Source: Stomorhina lunata (Eukaryota > Arthropoda > Insecta > Diptera > Rhiniidae). Taken from it: DNA of 64,000 bases. The stretch lies in NCBI GenBank assembly GCA_933228675.1, contig OW121743.1:115431781-115495780 (forward strand). Direction: 5' to 3'. How positions within the stretch are numbered: position 1 is the stretch's first letter; each line of letters opens with the position of its first letter. Position numbers and translations under genes: made by a program. The notes beneath the pieces were generated by a model. It was not told the DNA's origin. It made no database searches and saw only the letters and a program-made list of their open reading frames with translations. Below are positions 37,976-49,199 of the stretch, piece by piece.

Positions 37976-40975
37976 AATAAAACAATTTTCGATAAAAAAT
38001 TTTTAGAAACTTTCCAATATAAAATTTTCTATAGAAATTTTTTCTATAAAACCTTTCTGTAGAAAATTTTTAGATGAAAAATTTTTCAATGGAAACTTTC
38101 GATAAAAAATTTTTCTGTAGAAGCTATTCAATAAAATTTTTTTATAGAGAATTTTCAATAAAAATTTTTGAGTAGAATATTTTCAATAGAAAATTTTCAA
38201 TACAAAATTTTTCTTTAAAAAATTTTCAATAAATTTTCAACAGAAAATTTTTCTATAGAAAATTTATAATATAAAATTCAATAGAAAATTTTTTTAAAAT
38301 AAAATTTTTAATAGAAAAATTTTCTATAAAAACTTTTTAATAGTAAATTTTTATATAAAACATTTTAAATGTAAAATTTTCTTTAGACATTTTCTATAGA
38401 AAATTTTTTATAGAACATTTTAAATGGAAAATTTTTCTATAGAAAATTTTCAATAGAAAATTTTGCTAGAGAAAATTTTCAATAGAAAATTTTTCTAGAG
38501 AAAATTTTCAATAAAAAATGTTTCTACAGAAAATTTTTCTATAGAAAATTTTTAATAGAAAATTTTTCTGTAGAAAATTTTCGATAAAAAATTTTCAGTG
38601 TAAAATTCTTGTATAGAAAATTTTTGATAAAAAATTTTTGCACAGAAAATTTTTATATCAAATTTAAATTTTAAAAATTTTTCTATAGAAAATTTAGAAT
38701 ACAAAATTTTTCTATAGACAATTTTGAATACAAAATTTCTCTGTAAAAAAATGTATACATTTTTTCAATTTCGAATTTTTCGATAGAAAAACTTTGATAT
38801 ATAATTTTTATATAAAAAATTTTCGATAAAATATTTTTCTATAAAAAATATTCGGATAAAAAATTTTTTTGTAGAAAATTATCAATACAAAATTTTTCAA
38901 TATAAAATTTTTCTTAAAAAATTTTTCTGTAGAAAGTTTTCGATAAAAATTTTTCTATAGAATATTTTTTTATCGTAAAATTTTCTAAAGAAGATTTTTA
39001 ATACAAAATTTTTCTATAGAAGATTTTTAATACAAAATTTCTCTATAGAAGATTTTTAATACAAAATTTCTGTATAGAAAATTTTCAATACAAAATTTTT
39101 CTATAGAAAATTTTCAATACAAAATTTTTCTATAGAAAATTTTCAATATAAAATTTTTCTATAAAAAATTTTCAATACAAAATTTTTCTATAGAAAATTT
39201 TCAATATAAAATTTTTCTATAGAAAATTTTCAATATAAAATTTTTCTATAGAAAATTTTCAATACAAAATGTTTCTATAGAAAATTTTCAATACAAAATG
39301 TTTCTATAGCTAATTTTTTTATACAAATTTCGATAGAAAATTTTTCGATAAAAATTTTTCGATAGAAAATTTTTCGATAAAAAATTTTTTATACAAAATT
39401 TTCGATAAAAAGTATTTCTGTAGAAAATTTTCGGTAAAAAATGTTTCTGTAGAAAATTTTCTATAGAAAATTTTCGGTAAAAAATTTTTCTATAGAAATA
39501 TTTTTTTTATAAAATTTTCAATAGAAAATTTTTTTTTATAATATTTTCAATAGAAAATTTTCAATACAAAAATTGTCTATAGAAAATTTTCAATAAAAAT
39601 GTTTTTTTAGCTAATTTTTCTATTTAAATTTTCTATACAAAATTTTTCTATAGAAAATTTTCAATAAAATTTTATTTTATAGACAAATTTTTTTATCGAA
39701 AATTTTTAATAAAAAGTTTTTCAAAGAAAATTTCGATAAAAAATTTTTTTATAGAAAATTTTTTACAGAAAAATTTTCGATAAAAAATTTTTCTATAGAA
39801 AATTTTCGATAAAAAATGTTTCTATAGAAAATTTTCGATAAAAAATTTTTCTTTAGAAAATTTTTCTATAGAAAATTTTCGATACAAAATTTTTCTATAG
39901 AAAATTTTCGATACAAAATTTTTCTATAGAAAATTTTCGATACAAAATTTTTCTATAGAAAATTTTCGATAAAAAATTTTTCTATAGAATATTTTCGGTA
40001 AAAAATTTTTCTATAGAAAATTTTCGGTAAAAAATTTTTCTACAGAAAATTTTTGATAAAAAATTTTTCTATAGAAAATTTTCGATAAAAAATTTTTCTA
40101 TAAAAAATTTTCGATAAAGAATTGTTTCGATAAAAAATTTTCGATAGAAAATTGTTTCGATAAAAAATTTTCGATAGAAAATTTTTCTATAGACAAGTTT
40201 TCTATTAAAAATTTTTCTACAGAAAATTTTAAATTAAAAATTTTCCTATAAAAAATTTTTTGGAGAAAATTTTTAGTAGAAAATTTTTCTATAAAAAATT
40301 TTCATTAGAAAATTTTTCTATAGGAATTTTTTTCTATAGAATACTTTCTATAGAAAATTTTGAATAGAACATTTTTCTATAAAATTTTCAAGAAAATTTT
40401 TGATAGAAAATTGTTCTTGATAAAAAAATAAAAAAAAATTAAAATAAAACGGATGCCTCAAGCTTGAAAATTTTTCTATAAAATTTTCAATAGAAAATTT
40501 TTCGAAAAAATTTTCAATAGAAAATTTTTCTAGGAAATTTTCAATAGAAAATTTTTCTAGAAAATTTTCAATAGAAAATTTTTCTAGAAAATTTTCAATA
40601 GAAAATTTTTCTAGAAAATTTTCGATAGAAAACTTTAATATTAAATTTGCAATAGAAAATTTTCGATAGAAAATTTTAATATAAAATTTTCAATAGAAAA
40701 TTTTTCTAGAAAATTTTTCTATAAAATTTTGAATAGAAAATTTTTCTATAGAAAATTTTCAATTAATAATTTTTCTATAAAAAAATTTCAATTGATAATT
40801 TTTCAGTAGAAAATTTTCAATAAATATTCTTATATAGAAATTTTGCTACTGATAATTTTCTAAAGAAACATTTTTCATACAAAATTTTTATATTAAATTT
40901 TTCTATAGAAAATCTTGAATACAAAATTTCTCTTTAACATTTTTCTATATAAAATAATTATAGAAAAAATGTATA
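37976..40975. repeat. Palindromic-core satellite, array 9
   Basis: Unit of about 29 bp, with linker CGATAAAA in the right half (39770-40190) and CAATACAA in the middle (39060-39300). Near 40470-40720 a short form (CAATAGAAAATTTTTCTAG, about 24-25 bp) takes over. A small non-repeat patch, ACGGATGCCTCAAGCTTG, lies at 40449-40466. Confidence 0.94.
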
Positions 40976-43425
40976 TCTTCCAAGATTCCAGTGAAAATAA
41001 AGCTTTTTTTTTATAGATTAGAGATATCCTTGGAGATTCTTTTTTCTTCAATTTATTACTATATGTGCCCCAATGTGCGCTATCACAAAAAATACGACAA
41101 AAGCAAAAGACCATAATTAAATTTATTTCTATTTTTTAAACAATTGTCTTACAACATTTAAAAGGATCAAAGTTTTTGCACTAGGTTTCAAAACATGCCT
41201 GGCAATTCAGAATATTAAACATTTTTATTAAATTGCCCACTGTGTTCCTTAAATGGAGTATTTTTTTCTTTAAAGGCGAACTATTTTTTCAAAAACCTGA
41301 AATCTGGAGCTATTGCTTTTATATGTAAATATTTTATTATAGCGCACACTGGGGCACCTATAGTAACATGTCATAGAAAAGGGAATTTTCAGAAGTATTT
41401 CAATACAAAGGGGCATTATCGATTCTTCTGAGTTTTGGAATTTATTTAATATTAAATTGTATTTTAAATTTGTAAACGGTTAACTATGGCATATATTGCC
41501 TTTGAAGGCGAAAGTTTTTATTAGAGCGCACAGCGGGGCATTTGTTGTATAATGTTTTCCGTTTTCAATTCCATGTTGTAGCCAAATTTACAATACAAAT
41601 TTTGTTTCTTTCGATTGTCATTAAATTGTGATCATTTTTTAAAATTTGGACTTTCATCTTTGGAAGTGAAAGTTTTTATTATAGCGCATAGTGGGGCACA
41701 TAATGTTATATTCTTATGACTTGGCATCTATAAAGGTATTTTAAGCACATAATATAAAGACCGATTCTAATGAACTTTAGAAGATATTTGCCAGCATATT
41801 CTTATTTGGTAAGACTAAATATCAAAACTATTAACTACCAATTCCAAGACTTTTCCTTTTCTGATTCAGTTTGAAGTGGAAAAGTTTTCGATACAGATAC
41901 ATTCATTAGATTCATTGTTATTATTTTGTAAAACGTAAAATACTTATAAGCCCCACTGTATCCTGTTTTCACCAAGTTTTTTTAACATTGTTGGGGGAAA
42001 TAAGGAACAATAAATTGAAAAGGAAAAAAGGATATAATATTTTTTTTTTAATGTAAAATATAAAATACAAATCCAATTCATATACACACACACACACATA
42101 CAACTTCATAGATCCCTACAACATGTGTTCAACTCTGGTTTAAATCTGTCGTTGTAGATCGGTGTGTATTTTTGCATGTATGATAAATTGCAATTTTCTT
42201 TACAATTTAAAATATTATACACCTCATTCCGGTCTTTGTACCCTGTCCCCTTCTTCCTTTTCTTGCTTTCCCTTGTTTGACTAAAATGTCGTAGTACATC
42301 ATCACAATTTAGCTTGAAACTCTGTAGAAGTTTGAATACAGAATCTTATACTGAAAAAATTTGTAACAGATGTAATAGAATTGCATGTGGAATTTCCTTT
42401 TTTTCCTATATTCGTTTTATTTTTTTGCATTTTTTATTTGATGTCATGAATAAATTGTTATACATTCACACTTAGTTTTTGTGAGTATTTTTCTTACATT
42501 TCCCAAGAAAAAAGTGTAATAATGGTAACTTATATTCAGAGAAAAAATAAAAATATAAAATATAGAAAAATTTAGATTGTTACTTCATTGCATTTGCAGT
42601 ATTACTGGCATTTGCATCGAATACTCTAGCCAAATTCATGTAATGGAGAGACAGATGAAAAGGCAGACAGTCGAAGGGTTCTACTCTGGTATAAAACTAC
42701 TTGGAATGAATATAAAATGTATGAATTTTATTTTAATTTTTAGTTTAAGGGTTGAATGGATTAGTTTTGTTTCTCTGAAGTGACAGTTTACTGTGATGTT
42801 AGGTAATTGAGGTTAAGGTTACTCTAACAAGGTGTCTCATGTCTTTTACTGTCCCCAAGCAAGAAATATGATTTATTTATGTTTTCGATAAGTTCGAATT
42901 GTTGGTTTTTGGTGAAAACCATTATATGACCATTTCTTTAGTGATTACATGTATTAAGTGCATTTGTTTGGAAAGTAATTCATTTGATTATTTAGAAACT
43001 TAGGGAATTAGTTTAAGAAATATTTAGAAGATTCGGTAACATTTTTAAATGACTTTTCCACAAATTGTTTTCTCAAAATTTTTAAAAATTAATAAAATTT
43101 TTAAGGAACAATTTTTTTATTTTTATGATAACTTTTATTTAAAAATTGTTTATATCATTACTTTAATATTCAACCTAAATATAGTTTAAAGTCTTGGCTT
43201 TTATCTGCCTTTTGAATTTGTTCCTTTTTTTGAAGGAAACCGATTTTACAAACTAAAATGAAAAAGTACCTCGAATTAATATCAATCATACGTCATGTAG
43301 GTCTAAATATTTAAATCTTTAATTTACCAAAATTAAAGTTAAATTTCGTCATATATTAACTTAGTAAACGGTTAAATAGTTAAAGGAATATTAATCCTCA
43401 TATCTTGCAAAAGGATTTTAAGCTT
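40976..43425. other. Unique spacer with a cluster of GCGCACAGTGGGGCA motifs
   Basis: Motif copies on the plus strand lie at 41341-41358, 41526-41540 and 41684-41700. Each is preceded by a TTTTTATTA(T)AG-like lead, and two also by GAAGGCGAAAG or GGAAGTGAAAG. Minus-strand copies lie at 41065-41080, 41233-41246 and about 41950-41959. The plus copies are spaced about 185 and 158 bp apart, suggesting an old, decayed tandem repeat. A CA microsatellite lies at 42084-42100. No gene seen. Confidence 0.6.
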
Positions 43426-44490
43426 TCTATAATGAAAATTTTTATATAAAAAATTTTAATAAAACGAAATTTTTGTAATTTTTTAAATGTTTTATACTAA
43501 AAAATTTGCTATTGGTAACAACAAAAATTTTTTATAAAAAAATCTAAATTTTTTGTTATATTGACAAATTTCGTATTAGAAACATTTTTATATCAAAAAA
43601 TTTTCTATAACAAAAATTTTTATATACAAAAATTTTCTATAACAAAAATGTTTATATTATAGACTTTTTTATCCTAAAAATTTTTAGAACTACAAAATTT
43701 TTTATCATGAAAATTTTCACTTTGAAAAATTTTTTATAAAAAAAAAAAAATTTAATATTGAAAAAAATTCTATAAAAAAAAATTTATATTGAAAAATTTT
43801 CTGCAAAGAAAGAATATATTTTGAAATATTTTCCATAATGCAGAATTTCAGATAAAAAATGCTCTTCAATGAAAATTTGTATAACAAAAACTTGAATATT
43901 GAAAAATTTCTATTTCAAAACTTTTTATATACAAACATTTCTAGAACTAAAAATATATTAAAAAATTTTCTATAACGAAAATTTTTGAATATTTTCTATA
44001 GATAAAGTTTCTATATTGAAAATTGTATATAATAAAAATGGTTGTATTGAAAATATTGTTTTTTGAAAAATTTTCTCAAATTAAAATTTTTGGACAAAAA
44101 AACATTTTTGAAAAACCCTCTTTAATAATATTTTTTATAATGAAAATTTTTGTAACGAAAATTTTAATTTTGAAAAAATTTTCTTTAACGAAAATTTTTT
44201 TACTGAAAACTTTTCTGAAATGTTTGTATTAAAAAAACTTTCTATAACTAAAATTTTTATAATGAAAAAAACTTTATATAACCAATATTTTTATATCGAA
44301 AAATTTTCTGTAACAAAAATTTTTATATTGAGAAATTTTCTACAATGAATATTTTTAGAATGAAACAAATTTTCGATAACGAAAATTTTTATACCAAAAA
44401 GTCTTCTATAACTAAAATTTTTATATCGAAAAATTTCTATAACGAAAATTTTTATATTGAAAAAATTTTCTATAACAAAAATTTTACAAT

Positions 44491-44553
44491 ATTTGTTACA
44501 ATAATAAATAACTGTAATAAATTGGGATCTTAGTGCAATACACCGCAGTAAAA
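44491..44553 (-). repeat. Hairpin element HP2, copy 2
   Basis: This is the reverse complement of 22841-22914 with only a few differences over about 63 bp, including GTGTATTGCACTAAG, ATCCCAATTTATTACA and loop TTATTTATTA. It is inserted in array 10, whose linker differs from that of array 6. Confidence 0.88.
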
Positions 44554-46060
44554 TTTTTTAATATGTTGAAAAATTTTTCTGTGACTAAAATTTTTATATA
44601 GAAAAATTTTCTATAACGAAATTTTTTATATAGAAAATTTTCTATAACGAAAATTTTGTATAATGATAATTTTTATATAGAAAATTTCCTATAACGAAAT
44701 TTTTATATAGACAAAATTTTCTATAACGAAATTTTTTATATAGAAAAATTTTCTGTAACGAAAATTTTTAGATATAAACATTTTCTATTACAAAAATTGT
44801 TATATAAAAAAATTTTCTAAAACGAAAAATTTTATTTAAAAAAATTTTCTATAACAAAAATTTTTATATTGAAAAAATTTTTTCTGACAAAAATTTTTAC
44901 ATAGAAAAATTTTCTATAAATAAAATTTTTATACAGAAAAATTTTCTGTAACGAAAATTTTTATATAGAAAAATTTTCTATAACGAAAATTTTTATATAG
45001 AAAAATTTTCTATAACGAAAATTTTTATATAGGAAAATTTTCTACAACGAAAATTTTTATACAGAAAAATTTTCTATAACGAAAATTTTTATAAAGAAAC
45101 ATTTTCTATAACGAAAATTTTTATATAGAAAAATTTTCTATAACGAAAATTTTTATATAGAAAAATTTTCTATAACGAAAATTTTTATATAGAAAAATTT
45201 TCTATAACGAAAATTTTTATATAGAAAAATTTTCTATAACGAAAATTTTTATATAAAAAAATTTTCTATAACGAAAATTTTTATATAGAAAAATTTTCTA
45301 CAACGAAAATTTTTATATAGAAAAATTTTCTATAACGAAAACTTTTATCTAAAAAAATTTTCTATAACGAAAATTTTTATATAGAAAAATTTTCAATAAC
45401 AAACATTTTTATATAGAAAAATTTTCTATAACGAAAATTTTTATATAGAAAAATTTTTTATAACGAAAATTTTTATATAGAAAAATTTTCTATAACAAAA
45501 ATTTTTATATTGAAAAAAAATCTTTTAACAAAAATTTTTATATATAAAAATTTTTATATATAAAAATTTTCTATAACGAAAATTTTTGCATAGAAAATTT
45601 TTTATAACGAAAATTTTTTTATAGAAAATTTCCTATAACGAACATTTTTATATTGAAAAATTTTCTATAACGAAAATTTTTATATAGAAAAATTTTCTAT
45701 AACGAAAATTTTTATATGGAAAAATTTTCTATAACGAAAATTTTTATATAGAAAAATTTTCTATAACGAAAATGTTTATATAGAAAAATTTTCTATAACG
45801 AAAATTTTTATATAGAAAAATTTTCCATAACGAAAATTTTTATATAGAAAATTTTTATGTAGAAAAACTTTCTATAACGAAAATTTTTATATAGAAACAT
45901 TTTCTGTAACGAAAATTTTTTTTTAGAAAAATTTTCTAAAACGAAATTTTTAGATAGAAAAATTTTACAGTACGAAAATTTTTACAGTACGAAAATTTTC
46001 TATTTTCGATCTGTCTAAATTGGGGATAATCCTCCTGAAGAGATGGCTTAACCAACCATC

Positions 46061-46187
46061 GAAACGCTTCGAGGAATTTGGTTGCTCCGCAAACATTTTT
46101 TGGCTTTTTATCAATAAATTGGTCTGTTACATTAATAAATAAATGTAACAGATTTGGGATCAAATGCAAATACACTTCTTTTTGAAC
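46061..46187 (-). repeat. Hairpin element HP1, copy 3
   Basis: Closely matches 12322-12449 in the same orientation: GAAACGCTTCGAGGAATTTG, GCTCCGCAAAC, a stem TCTGTTACAT/ATGTAACAGA, GATTTGGGATCAAATGC and TTCTTTTTGAA. About 55 bp of extra non-array sequence (46005-46060) precede it and are not shared with the other copies. Confidence 0.9.
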
Positions 46188-46590
46188 AATTTTTATATCG
46201 AAAAATTTTCAATAACAAAAATTTTTATATAGACAAATTTTCTATAACAAAAATGTTTATATTGAAACATTTTCTAAAACAAAAATTTTTATATAAGCTA
46301 ATTTTTTAAAATTAAAATTTTTATATTCAAAAATTTTTATGTTGAAACATTTTTTAAAACTAAAAATTTTTATATCGAACAATTTTCTATAATTAAAACT
46401 TTATATTTTTTTTATAATTTTCCGTAACAAAAATTTTTATATTGAAAAATTTTCTATAACTAAAATTTTTATATTGAAAATATTTTCTATAACTATAATT
46501 TTCATATTAAAAAAATTTTCTGTAACGAAAATTTTTATATTGAAAAATCTCCTGTGACTTAAATTTTTATAATAAAAAATTTTCTATTGA

Positions 46591-47899
46591 TGTCGAAGGT
46601 ATTTACTGAAATACGCTTTACTTCAGAAGAGGGTATCAACAATTTGTTTCCCAAAAGTAGGCAACAGAATTTGTGCAGTTAAACTATTGTTGGCCTTGGA
46701 GGGTATGATTGTTATAAATTCAAAAATGTCACTCATACGCAATGGGGTACCATTAAATCTAAAAACCATTTTACCTTTTATTAAACTTTGATCTTTCTAG
46801 TTAAAATTTTCTACAATTTATTCTATTAAACTTGCTACTTTTATTACTAATATTTATTTTTCTCAGCACTTATTTCTTTCAATAAATCCCAAAATATTTA
46901 AATTAATAAATAGTCTGGCCAATACTCTATGAATAAATCAAAATTTTATATTTAAATATTTACACACACTCTCAGATCCATGAACGACTATGAAACTTAT
47001 GAAAACACAAAGAATAACTACTTTACACACATACAAACACATACCAACACAAGACATATTACAATTTTTTTATTTATTTCTACTCTGATTTCATTGAATG
47101 TAAAATATAGGGAAAAAAATACCCTGTAAAAAATCATAAAACACAAGACATTTATCACCTACAAATGCCTGAATATGCATTCGTTCGTTAGTTGGTAACT
47201 AAAAAATAAAACTCGGTTTGATTGTATGAGTAAAAAATGTTCTTTTCCGGTTTGCATGAGATTTTTTTCTATATAAATTTTTATGTATATACATATGTAT
47301 GTATGTGTGTGTGTGAAATTGACTATAAATGTGAAAATGTTTAAATGTATAATATTTAACTCTAGTGTATTTTCTACTTTAGTGGACTTTTGGCAACATT
47401 CATTCGAACTTATGATGAATGTTTTGGGTGAGTTCGAGTTGGTTTTCGTATAATATATATTTCATATGTTTTTTTTTTGTTGCATCACAACTACATACCA
47501 CATCAAATGTATACAAACATACAATCACTTGCACACTTTTACCACTAACAGATAAATTTGCATGAATTTCGTTTCGTTTCGTTTTGTATGAATGAATAAA
47601 TAAATGAAATGAATGAAAGTGTTTGTCTATGTCTTTGTGAGTTTGAATAAATTTGTAACGGATGTAGAAAATACTCGTCTATAATAGAGATTATCTGCAC
47701 TAGAGTGGCCCAAGAAAAATGTTGCTCCATTTATAGTCAAAAAAAAAAAAAACTGGTAAGATTATTTCCAAAAATTTTTTTGTGGACTCATTAGGGATCT
47801 TCATAACCAGTAGCTATGGAAGAATAACTTCTTTTTGTTGCATTAAAACATGACTTCTGACATGCGAAATTAACGCTCGGCTTCAGTTTTTATGGGTTA
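46591..47899. other. Unique AT-rich spacer
   Basis: 46703-46751 carries GTATGATTGTTATAAAT, then CATACGCAATGGGGTACC, matching a similar block at 52129-52177. A TGTATGTGTGTG microsatellite lies at 47297-47315. No gene recognised. The last about 140 bp, before the mariner, may be the outer end of the inverted-repeat arm described at 49200-50998. Confidence 0.5.
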
Positions 47900-47929
47900 T
47901 CGGGTGTTTTTTATTGAGGTATAGAACTT
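47900..47929 (+). repeat. Mariner left terminal inverted repeat
   Basis: Starts TCGGGTGTTTTTTATT and continues GAGGTATAGAACTT, matching the reverse complement of the right end, which starts ATGGGTGTTTTTTTTT and continues AGAGGTATAGAACTT. Confidence 0.9.
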
Positions 47930-48011
47930 TAAGTTGGCATCACTTTTTTAACTGGCGGCCATTTTGTCAGCTGTCAAGTGATTAATATTTAGTTTAGTTT
48001 GCCATTTCATC

Positions 48012-49090
48012 ATGAACAGGTTGACAAAAGAACAACGCTTGCAAATCGTGCAAATTTATTTCGAAAATAATGGTTCAGTTCGCGAAGTTTACCGCAAGCT
48101 CCGTCCATTTTATGGTCGACATAATCATCCATCAGAGCAATTAATTCGGTTAACCATGGATCGTTTTCACACTACGTTTAATCTATGTGATAATACGCAT
48201 CCGCAGCGAAGTCGAACAGTGCGCACCGAAGAAACAATTGCCGCTGTAGAGCAAAGTGTTGAAGAGGACCCGAATGAATCGATTCGCCACCGTGCACAGC
48301 AATTGGAGCTTTGTCCATCAACTTTGTGGAAGATTTTGATCTTGGCTTGCGACCTTACAAGATCCAGCTTGTGCAAGAATTAAAGCCGCGAGACCATGCA
48401 ATGCGTCGTGATTTTGGTGTATGGGCCGAAAATGAGATTGATCTCGATGCTGATTTTCATCGCAAAATTTCGTTCAGTGATGAGGCTCATTTTTGGTTGA
48501 ATGGCTACGTCAACAAACAAAATTGCCGCATTTGGAGTGAAGAGAATCCACATGATACCCTTGAGACGCCATTATATCCACAAAAACTGACTGTTTGGTG
48601 TGCTCTATGGGCTGGTGGAGTCATTGGGCCATACTTCTTCCGAAATAATGCTGGAGAGTCAGTTACCATAAATGGAGACCGGTATAGAGCCATGATAACC
48701 GACTATTTTGTTCCCCAATTGGATGGCATGAATGTGGATGAGTTGTGGTTCCAACAAGACGGCGCTACATGCCACACAGCGCACGTCACAATTGATTTAT
48801 TGAAGGAAACATTCGATGAGCGCATAATTTCGCGGAATGGACCTGTCAATTGACCACCAAGATCGTGCGATTTGACACCACTGGATTATTTTCTTTGGGG
48901 ATATGTGAATTCGCTCGTCTACGCCAACAAACCAGAAACGTTAGGGGACTTGGAAGCCAACATTCGTGGCGTTATTGCCAACATACGGCCCCATATGCTC
49001 GAAAAAGTAGTTGAAAATTGGACCTGTAGAATTGGCTTTATTCGAGCCAGCCGCGGCGGCCACATGCCCGAAATCATATTTAAATATTAA
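48012..49090 (+). pseudogene. Broken DD41D mariner transposase
   Basis: This would be a DDE/D transposase that binds the element ends and performs cut-and-paste at TA sites in the nucleus. It starts at the ATG at 48012, 112 bp inside the left repeat. The N-terminal frame (48012 to about 48340) carries the helix-turn-helix DNA-binding region, beginning MNRLTKEQRLQIV. Near 48340 the frame is lost: after TGGAAGATTTTG about 7 bases seem missing relative to the family pattern, and reading continues in the frame of 48311-48853. That part has FSDEAHFWLNG (first Asp at 48479-48481) and WFQQDGATCHTA (second Asp at 48758-48760). A TGA at 48851-48853 replaces a codon expected to be Trp. The same frame then holds CDLTPLDYFLWG (third Asp at 48884-48886) and ends at the TAA at 49088-49090. 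All three catalytic aspartates are kept, but two lesions abolish the protein. Intact length would be about 350-360 residues, normal for mariner. Confidence 0.93.
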
Positions 49091-49166
49091 TGGCATAAAA
49101 TTATCCTTCTAATAAAGCCAAATTGATGGACATTAAAATGATTTTCTTGTGTTTTATTTCAATTCG

Positions 49167-49197
49167 AAGTTCTATACCTCTAAAAAAAAACACCCAT
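49167..49197 (-). repeat. Mariner right terminal inverted repeat
   Basis: AAGTTCTATACCTCT followed by an A-run and CACCCAT, then TA. It mirrors the left repeat at 47900-47929 with a few mismatches in the T/A run. Confidence 0.9.
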
Positions 49198-49199
49198 TA

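Larger units (their letters stand above)
43426..46590. repeat. Palindromic-core satellite, array 10
   Basis: The 32-bp unit is TATATAGAAAAATTTTC joined to TATAACGAAAATTTT. Here the central palindrome is broken: CTATAG has become TATATAG on one side and CTATAAC on the other. It is homogeneous at about 44930-45480 and 45650-45840. Two hairpin elements (44491-44553 and 46061-46187) interrupt it. Confidence 0.94.
47900..49197 (+). mobile_element. DD41D mariner (rosa-like) transposon, inactive
   Basis: The 1298-bp element is bounded by terminal inverted repeats and a TA on each side (47898-47899 and 49198-49199), as expected for the Tc1/mariner superfamily. It holds one transposase reading frame with a frameshift and a stop. 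The spacing between the second and third catalytic aspartates is 41 residues. DD41D is the signature of the rosa group first described from Ceratitis, while DD34D is classical mariner. The 1.3-kb length is normal for mariner. The repeats are still about 90% alike, so insertion is not very old. Confidence 0.92.

Noticed and set aside
42891..42900. GTTCGAATT resembling a tRNA T-arm box
   Set aside because: No matching A box or cloverleaf could be drawn around it.
45936..46175. 79-residue minus-strand ORF over the hairpin element in array 10
   Set aside because: It spans HP1 and adjoining array units. I did not see the frame kept in the other two HP1 copies, so coding is unlikely.
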